Shown: one piece after another, positions 6,349-11,324 of the stretch | Layout of the letters: each line of letters begins with the position of its first letter | Numbering within the stretch: the stretch's first letter is position 1 | Assembly: GCA_025360265.1 (NCBI GenBank) | Contig: JANYCP010000269.1 | Coordinates: forward strand, 1-11,324 | DNA: 11,324 nt | DNA from: Gemmatimonadota bacterium | GTDB taxonomy: Bacteria; Gemmatimonadota; Gemmatimonadetes; Gemmatimonadales; GWC2-71-9 | Direction of reading: 5' to 3' | Translations under genes and position numbers: made by a program | Notes under the pieces: generated by a model | What the model was told of the DNA's origin: nothing | The model's database searches: none | The model's input: only the letters and a program-made list of their open reading frames with translations

Positions 6349-9300
6349 CTACATCCCCAGACTGGTGAGCGGAATATTGACGAAGGCCGCGAGCGTGATC
6401 GTTGACGAAATCTGCCGGAGTGACGTCACGGCATTGTGGACGTAAGTGAAGTTGAGCCCGACGCGGACGGCATGCGCCAGGCTCGCCGTGAAACCGGTGC
6501 GGGTTTCGAACCGGCTCAGCTCGTACGTCGTAGCACAACCGGTGTCGGTGAGGCCGCTACCCGGCGTGTTGGTTGTGCGCTGAATGCAGCTCGAGCTGCT
6601 GTTCTGGCTCACGGTGATATCCGTGGTCATGTTGCGGCGCTGTCCGGAAAGGAATCGTGGCATCCGCAGGCTCCAGGAAAGATTGCCACTCACCGTCGAC
6701 GCGTTGGTCTCGGTCAAGTTACCGGCATACGACGCCGACTGGTGATCGAACTGGCCACTGAGTCGAATGGTAGCAGCATTCCGAAGCATCACGGTGAGAT
6801 CAGGCACGAGGTGCCGGGTATCGGACGTGGCGATCGCCCCGGTGCCATCGGTGAATGGCGTGGACGAGGTGGCCTGGTCGCGTTGCACGCCCGCGGCGGC
6901 CGAGATGCGGAGGATCGGCCCGTGGGCATAGGTCTCCGACCATGAGAACCGGCCCGACGGCCAGCTCTTGGTGACGCCACTCGCCTTGAGAAAGCCTGAC
7001 GGAGCCTGGTGCTGGTAGTTGTCGATCGCCGTCTCGGCATAGTTGGCCGTGGCGGACAAGCCGAACGGCAGGTCGATATTGGCGGTCACGGTGGTGCTGG
7101 TGGCATCGGCGACATAGATCGCCTCTTCACCGTTGTGCGACAGGAATGCATCGAGTCCGCCGAGCGCGATCTGATAGCCAAGCCCGGGGTTGAACCGGGC
7201 GAGGTCGTACGCTGAGGAGAGCGTGTGCGTCCGCGTGAAGATGATCGGCGTGAGCTGTGCCACCATCCGATTCAGCTTGCTCGAGTCACCGAAGATGCGC
7301 CGGGTGAGTGTCTTCACGTCGAGCGTGCCGCGCCAGGTGACCTGGCGCGAATTGTTGAGCGTTTGTGGCAGGATGTACGCACCGGCAGTGTCGCCATCGA
7401 CCCGAACCGGATTACGGCTCGCCAGTGATCGCGACAACACAAAGCTCGACCCCACTGTGACCGACGTGCCGAGCCAGCTGGCGAGATGCGGCGCGATGAC
7501 CAGCGAATTGTTCAAGAGGCGATCGCGCTCGACACCGACATCCGCGCCGAGCAGCGATTTGTGCTGCGAGTTTGCCACGCGCCCCACCGACGTCGAGTCG
7601 GGGTACACCCGCAGATCGCGAGTGCTCGACCAGTTGCTGGTGAATGTCAACATGGTGAATGGTTCCCAATTCATCGCGGCCGTGTTGCGCCAGAGAAATT
7701 GTTCCGACGTGACCGGCTTGAGGATCGTGTCGGCGAGCACATGAATCGGCACCTGGTAGCTTTGCTGATCACCCATCGTATGCGACACGATCGTGTTGAA
7801 CGCCAGCAGCGTCGGCACCGGCGCAAAGGAAGCGTTGGCAAGGCCCTGCCCGGCCGAACTCTCGCGCAACCACCTGGGCAGCACGCCGGCCAATCTGGTG
7901 AGATGCATCGGAATAGTCTGTCGGCGATTGCCGAGCGTGTACGACAATGACGTCGCCCAGGTCGACGAATTGCTTTCGCTCAACGAGGCCACGTTGCTGG
8001 CGCTGAGACCGGACGCGGCGAACGCCCACGGACTCAACGCCAGCCGGCTGAAGCTTCCTTCGTTCGGATGGTTGGGATGCCGAATCGAGAAGGTCCATTG
8101 CGTCGACGCGGTTTGCGGCTTGCGCAAGCCGACGAGTGACGCGCCCTGCACGTCGGTTCCGTTGATCAGTTCCGGATCGACCCAGCTGCGATTGGTGTTG
8201 AAGTTGGCCGGGATCTGCAGTCCCCACGCCATCGGAAGAAACCGATCCATCCGCATCTGACCGGCCGTCGTGAACGAGGTGACGTTCTGATAGCTCGGCG
8301 TCTGCCCCAGCTGGTGATAGCTGCCACTTTGGTACAGGCCATTGACATCGAGCGATCCGATGTCGGCAAACTGGGCGCGCGCGTTCACAGCCGCGATCAC
8401 GCCGGTCTTCGACACGGGCAGCCCGACCCGGATGTCGTCGATCCAGAGTTCCGTGTGCGCAATGCTCGCCGCCGTTGGCGGGCACGAAATGGTGGCACAG
8501 GGGTAATAGATGCCGGCGGCCAGCTCCTGCACCGCCGCCAGATTGGGCGGATTGATCTGCGGATCGCGGATCTGCACGAAGTAGGTGCCGTCTTGCGAGC
8601 AAGCGATCCACGCATTGGGATCGCCGATGTAGCCGCACTGATCGTAGCCCTTTGGGGTATTGGGATCGAGCAAGCGTGCGTTCTCGATCTTCTCACGGAG
8701 GTCGCGCCAGATCGTGAGATCGATCAGCATCTCCGGGTCCCACGAAGTGGTGCGAGCCGGTGCATTGTACATGTAGAAGTTGTAGGCGTCGCTGCCGAGC
8801 TTGACGTAGGCGCGCAACCGGCCGTCGTCCCAACCGGGCGTCGGAGCCTGGCCAATCCGGTTGCCACCGTGCATCCAGACGCGCAGCTGATCGTAGGCGA
8901 GCAGGTTCCATGCACCGGCCACCTGCCGGACGTATGCTTCCGCGCGCTCACCCGGGTGCAGGTCATCTGCCTGCACCGAGAGCGCCTTCTCATTGATCTC
9001 CTGCGAAAACTCCGCCGACGACACCGCCGTGGTTGCGGCTGCATCGGCGATTCCCGGTGGCGACGTGTAGCCATGCGCACCAAGGGAATCGATGCGACCG
9101 TCCTGCGTGGTAATCGATCCAACGAGCACACTGCCGTGAGGTTCGCCTCGCGCTCCCGACAGCGACGCAATCGGTCGTGCAGCACGAGCGATCCACGACG
9201 CGCCGCTGAACCGCATCCGCGCCAGCGCGAAAAAGACGACCTTCTCGGCGCCACCAACCGGCGCGGGCGCGACAAACGTCATCCGCAATTGCTTGATCAG

Positions 9301-11324
9301 GTGCATGTCCGGCGAGCCAATGGTGTCATGCGGCTGCGCCAGCGGAATGCGGTAGATCGTCCAGGTGGCGGAATGCAGCGAGTCGAGATGCGCCGAATCC
9401 GGAAAGACGCGCGTGACCCGGGCGAAATACTTTGCCGAGTCCTTGGCGAGATCGATGATATAACGGAAGACATCGTCGTTGGGACCCTGGGCGTTCAGCA
9501 CGTTGTCGCCGTCGAGGTCTTCGGTGTCGGGGTTGCTGTTGTTGCGCGTGCAGCGCGAACCGAGCGCGCCCCATTGATACAACACGACCGACGCACTGAG
9601 GTGATCGGCGCAGAGCGACGGCTTGTGAAAGATCGTGTTGCCGGGACCGATGAGTGAATCAGGACGATCGGCGAGGATACCGTTGTCGTCCGACGTCGCA
9701 CTCCAGCCGTTGAACGAGTTGCGCTCGGTATCGAGCCGTCCGACACCGACATATTGCCGTCCGGTCCAGATCGTGTCGCCCTTGACGAACCGGGTATTCG
9801 CGCTGTCAGCCTGCAACACATGAAACGCGGTGGGCGCGAACGACAGCGCGTCCTCGCTCACGCGGCCGAGATCGAAGGCGATCTTCATCCCCGCCTGCTT
9901 GATGACCGTGTCGCGGTTCTGATAGACCGCAAATTCCAGATAGTCGTTGCGCGTCAGGTCGAGTCCAGTGGGCGACAACGCCGTGGTGGTCGACGCCCAT
10001 CGGGGGCGTGCGCCAGGCCCCGGCTGTTTCCAGTGGGACCGGTTGTCCGAGTCCACCATGCCGCCGGCGGTGTCGGCGTGCAGCACCAGCCAGAGCACTT
10101 GCTCGGTACTCGCGACACGCGACTGCGTCACCGCCACCGTGTTATCGATGTCGTGCGCGGCATACTGCACGATTCCCGATTGCGTGCTGTTCAGGATTGT
10201 GTTCTGCAGCACCAGCTGCACCGCCTCAGTGCTGTCGAACCCGCGCGGCATGATGTCGAGGAAGCCGGTCGCAAACTTCGGCACGGAACCGGGGATCCAG
10301 CGGTTCTGCGACATCTGCAGCAACACGCTGCGATCGTCCTCGAATTGCTCGAGGTAGGCGTCGCCCGATCGATTTGGGTCGGGGCGCGAGATCGCCGCTT
10401 CGCCAGAGAAGCGCAGATAGGATGGTGCCGTGGTGGATTTGGAAATCAGGCGATTGACGACTCTGGTCAGCCACGGCGTATTAAAGGTGAAATCCGCTGT
10501 GGCACCAACCAGGAGCGACGCGTGCGCCTCGTTGCCGATCTGCGGCCGGGTGAATGGCGTCGCCTCGGCCTGGTATAGCGCCGACAGCGAAATCGACTTG
10601 CCAATTCCGAGGCTCCACGTGGCCGAGAGACCAGCGATGGTCGTGGGTGCAATGGCGAAGAGGCCGCGCTGCTCGAAGGTGGCATTGAGTGCGGCGACGC
10701 CATTGCCGAAGAGGTCATTGGGGTCGAGGAAATTCACCCGCCCCGTCGCGTAATCAATGGTGTAGTCCTTCTCCTTGATTAGCTGGCGGCCACCCACCGT
10801 GAGATGTTCGCTGCCTTCGGTGATCTGGAACCCATCGAGCGTGATACTGCCGCGATCAGAACCGCCGGCGGCATCGAAGGTCAGGTGCAACTGGAACTTC
10901 GACGCCGGACCTTGGGTGAGAAGCAGGTACTCCGGTGTCACGTACATCGAGTCGTTTCGTTCGCGCAGGGTCAGCCGCGGATCGCTGAACGGCCGTGCGC
11001 TCGGGAAGACGAGGAGGTTGTCCGTGATCACCTTTTGCGCGCCGGGATCACGCAACCGCGGAAAGGTCCGGTTCTCGACATCGTACGTCGCCTGCTCGGC
11101 CGGCAAGGCAAGGCCCAGGGCCGAGAGAAAAGTTCCCGGCGTGGAATCGGGGCGCTCGTTGCCGGCGATCAGCAGCTGCGCCATGATCGTCGAGCGCAGC
11201 AGCGATGCGCCGGCGATGTGATAGACCTGACGCATTTCGTAGGTGAAGAGTGGTGACGCGGGCCCCTTGTTCGGCAGGTAGATCAGACGGAGCTGGTCGT
11301 GCTTGGTCGAGTCGTCGACCGTGG
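6349..11324 (-). CDS. sprA: SprA/Sov-like type IX secretion outer-membrane translocon protein (C-terminal ~1657 residues; 5' end outside window)
   Basis: SprA (Sov) is the very large outer-membrane barrel through which type IX secretion cargo leaves the cell in Bacteroidota. The frame stays open from the stop at 6349 to the right edge. The 29 codons before the first internal ATG (11235) read naturally (LRLIYLPNKGPASPLFTYE), so that ATG is not the true start. Family-like landmarks, in order: DYTIDYATGRVNF (about 10770-10732), TPWLTRVVNRL (about 10475-10446), GDAYLEQFEDDRS (about 10370-10330), TEDLDGDNVL (about 9525-9496), VKLGSDAYNFYMYN (about 8808-8765) and ELWIDDIRVGLP (about 8451-8416). A long strand-rich C-terminal half follows, ending AAFVNIPLTSLGM. 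Full SprA proteins are commonly over 2000 residues, so several hundred are missing here. Eight cysteines occur as four close pairs. Identification rests on remembered family patterns; family membership is likely, secretion function in this host is inferred. Confidence 0.87.
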   Translation of the reverse strand, partial: TVDDSTKHDQLRLIYLPNKGPASPLFTYEMRQVYHIAGASLLRSTIMAQLLIAGNERPDSTPGTFLSALGLALPAEQATYDVENRTFPRLRDPGAQKVITDNLLVFPSARPFSDPRLTLRERNDSMYVTPEYLLLTQGPASKFQLHLTFDAAGGSDRGSITLDGFQITEGSEHLTVGGRQLIKEKDYTIDYATGRVNFLDPNDLFGNGVAALNATFEQRGLFAIAPTTIAGLSATWSLGIGKSISLSALYQAEATPFTRPQIGNEAHASLLVGATADFTFNTPWLTRVVNRLISKSTTAPSYLRFSGEAAISRPDPNRSGDAYLEQFEDDRSVLLQMSQNRWIPGSVPKFATGFLDIMPRGFDSTEAVQLVLQNTILNSTQSGIVQYAAHDIDNTVAVTQSRVASTEQVLWLVLHADTAGGMVDSDNRSHWKQPGPGARPRWASTTTALSPTGLDLTRNDYLEFAVYQNRDTVIKQAGMKIAFDLGRVSEDALSFAPTAFHVLQADSANTRFVKGDTIWTGRQYVGVGRLDTERNSFNGWSATSDDNGILADRPDSLIGPGNTIFHKPSLCADHLSASVVLYQWGALGSRCTRNNSNPDTEDLDGDNVLNAQGPNDDVFRYIIDLAKDSAKYFARVTRVFPDSAHLDSLHSATWTIYRIPLAQPHDTIGSPDMHLIKQLRMTFVAPAPVGGAEKVVFFALARMRFSGASWIARAARPIASLSGARGEPHGSVLVGSITTQDGRIDSLGAHGYTSPPGIADAAATTAVSSAEFSQEINEKALSVQADDLHPGERAEAYVRQVAGAWNLLAYDQLRVWMHGGNRIGQAPTPGWDDGRLRAYVKLGSDAYNFYMYNAPARTTSWDPEMLIDLTIWRDLREKIENARLLDPNTPKGYDQCGYIGDPNAWIACSQDGTYFVQIRDPQINPPNLAAVQELAAGIYYPCATISCPPTAASIAHTELWIDDIRVGLPVSKTGVIAAVNARAQFADIGSLDVNGLYQSGSYHQLGQTPSYQNVTSFTTAGQMRMDRFLPMAWGLQIPANFNTNRSWVDPELINGTDVQGASLVGLRKPQTASTQWTFSIRHPNHPNEGSFSRLALSPWAFAASGLSASNVASLSESNSSTWATSLSYTLGNRRQTIPMHLTRLAGVLPRWLRESSAGQGLANASFAPVPTLLAFNTIVSHTMGDQQSYQVPIHVLADTILKPVTSEQFLWRNTAAMNWEPFTMLTFTSNWSSTRDLRVYPDSTSVGRVANSQHKSLLGADVGVERDRLLNNSLVIAPHLASWLGTSVTVGSSFVLSRSLASRNPVRVDGDTAGAYILPQTLNNSRQVTWRGTLDVKTLTRRIFGDSSKLNRMVAQLTPIIFTRTHTLSSAYDLARFNPGLGYQIALGGLDAFLSHNGEEAIYVADATSTTVTANIDLPFGLSATANYAETAIDNYQHQAPSGFLKASGVTKSWPSGRFSWSETYAHGPILRISAAAGVQRDQATSSTPFTDGTGAIATSDTRHLVPDLTVMLRNAATIRLSGQFDHQSASYAGNLTETNASTVSGNLSWSLRMPRFLSGQRRNMTTDITVSQNSSSSCIQRTTNTPGSGLTDTGCATTYELSRFETRTGFTASLAHAVRVGLNFTYVHNAVTSLRQISSTITLAAFVNIPLTSLGM

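Noticed and set aside
8314..9657. Plus-strand open frame of 447 codons antisense to the sprA-like gene
   Set aside because: Low-complexity Arg/Val/His composition, no motif and no ribosome site noticed. The opposite strand carries ordered SprA landmarks throughout.
9754..10578. Plus-strand open frame of 274 codons antisense to the sprA-like gene
   Set aside because: Same Arg-rich shadow character. The sense strand here encodes the YLEQFEDD and LTRVVNRL regions of SprA.
6349..11235. Taking the ATG at 11235 as the true start of the sprA-like gene
   Set aside because: The frame remains open upstream to the window edge with protein-like sequence, no signal peptide follows that ATG, and SprA proteins are longer. 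The gene is cut by the window edge.

Overview
The window is GC-rich bacterial DNA in which every supported gene reads on the minus strand, so biological order runs from right to left. A SprA-like giant outer-membrane protein combined with a type IV pilus/competence operon and this base composition suggests a non-Bacteroidota member of the FCB group. Gemmatimonadota is my best guess. This is inferred from gene content and protein style, not from a marker gene.

Layout in transcription order. (1) 11324-6349: the C-terminal ~1657 residues of a SprA/Sov-type translocon protein of the type IX secretion system, with its 5' end outside the window. (2) 6348-5428: a lipoprotein of the M28/glutaminyl-cyclase fold whose ATG directly follows the sprA-like TAG stop. 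(3) 5427-5326: a short gap with a GTAG-footed palindrome. (4) 5325-4690: a ComEA-like protein with an N-terminal membrane anchor and two helix-hairpin-helix units. (5) 4641-2893 pilB, 2896-1787 pilT and 1735-527 pilC: extension ATPase, retraction ATPase and inner-membrane platform of a type IV pilus. pilB and pilT overlap by ATGA, and a second GTAG palindrome lies between pilT and pilC. (6) 526-388: a gap with a nested inverted repeat and a possible promoter. (7) 387-1: the first 129 codons of an exported, probably outer-membrane, protein that runs off the left edge.

How the genes may work together. comEA-pilB-pilT-pilC looks like a DNA-uptake/pilus unit: the two ATPases drive extension and retraction through PilC, and ComEA would bind incoming DNA in the periplasm. 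The sprA-like gene and the cyclase-like lipoprotein form a second, translationally coupled pair. In Bacteroidota, exported proteins often have Gln right after the signal-peptidase site and are capped as pyroglutamate by a periplasmic glutaminyl cyclase. Here a cyclase-like gene is coupled to a T9SS translocon gene, and the exported protein at the left edge has a predicted signal cleavage just before Gln. That combination is the most interesting hypothesis in the window.

No RNA genes, CRISPR arrays, transposases or phage genes were seen. The longest gene-free stretches are ~140 and ~100 bases, and both are described.
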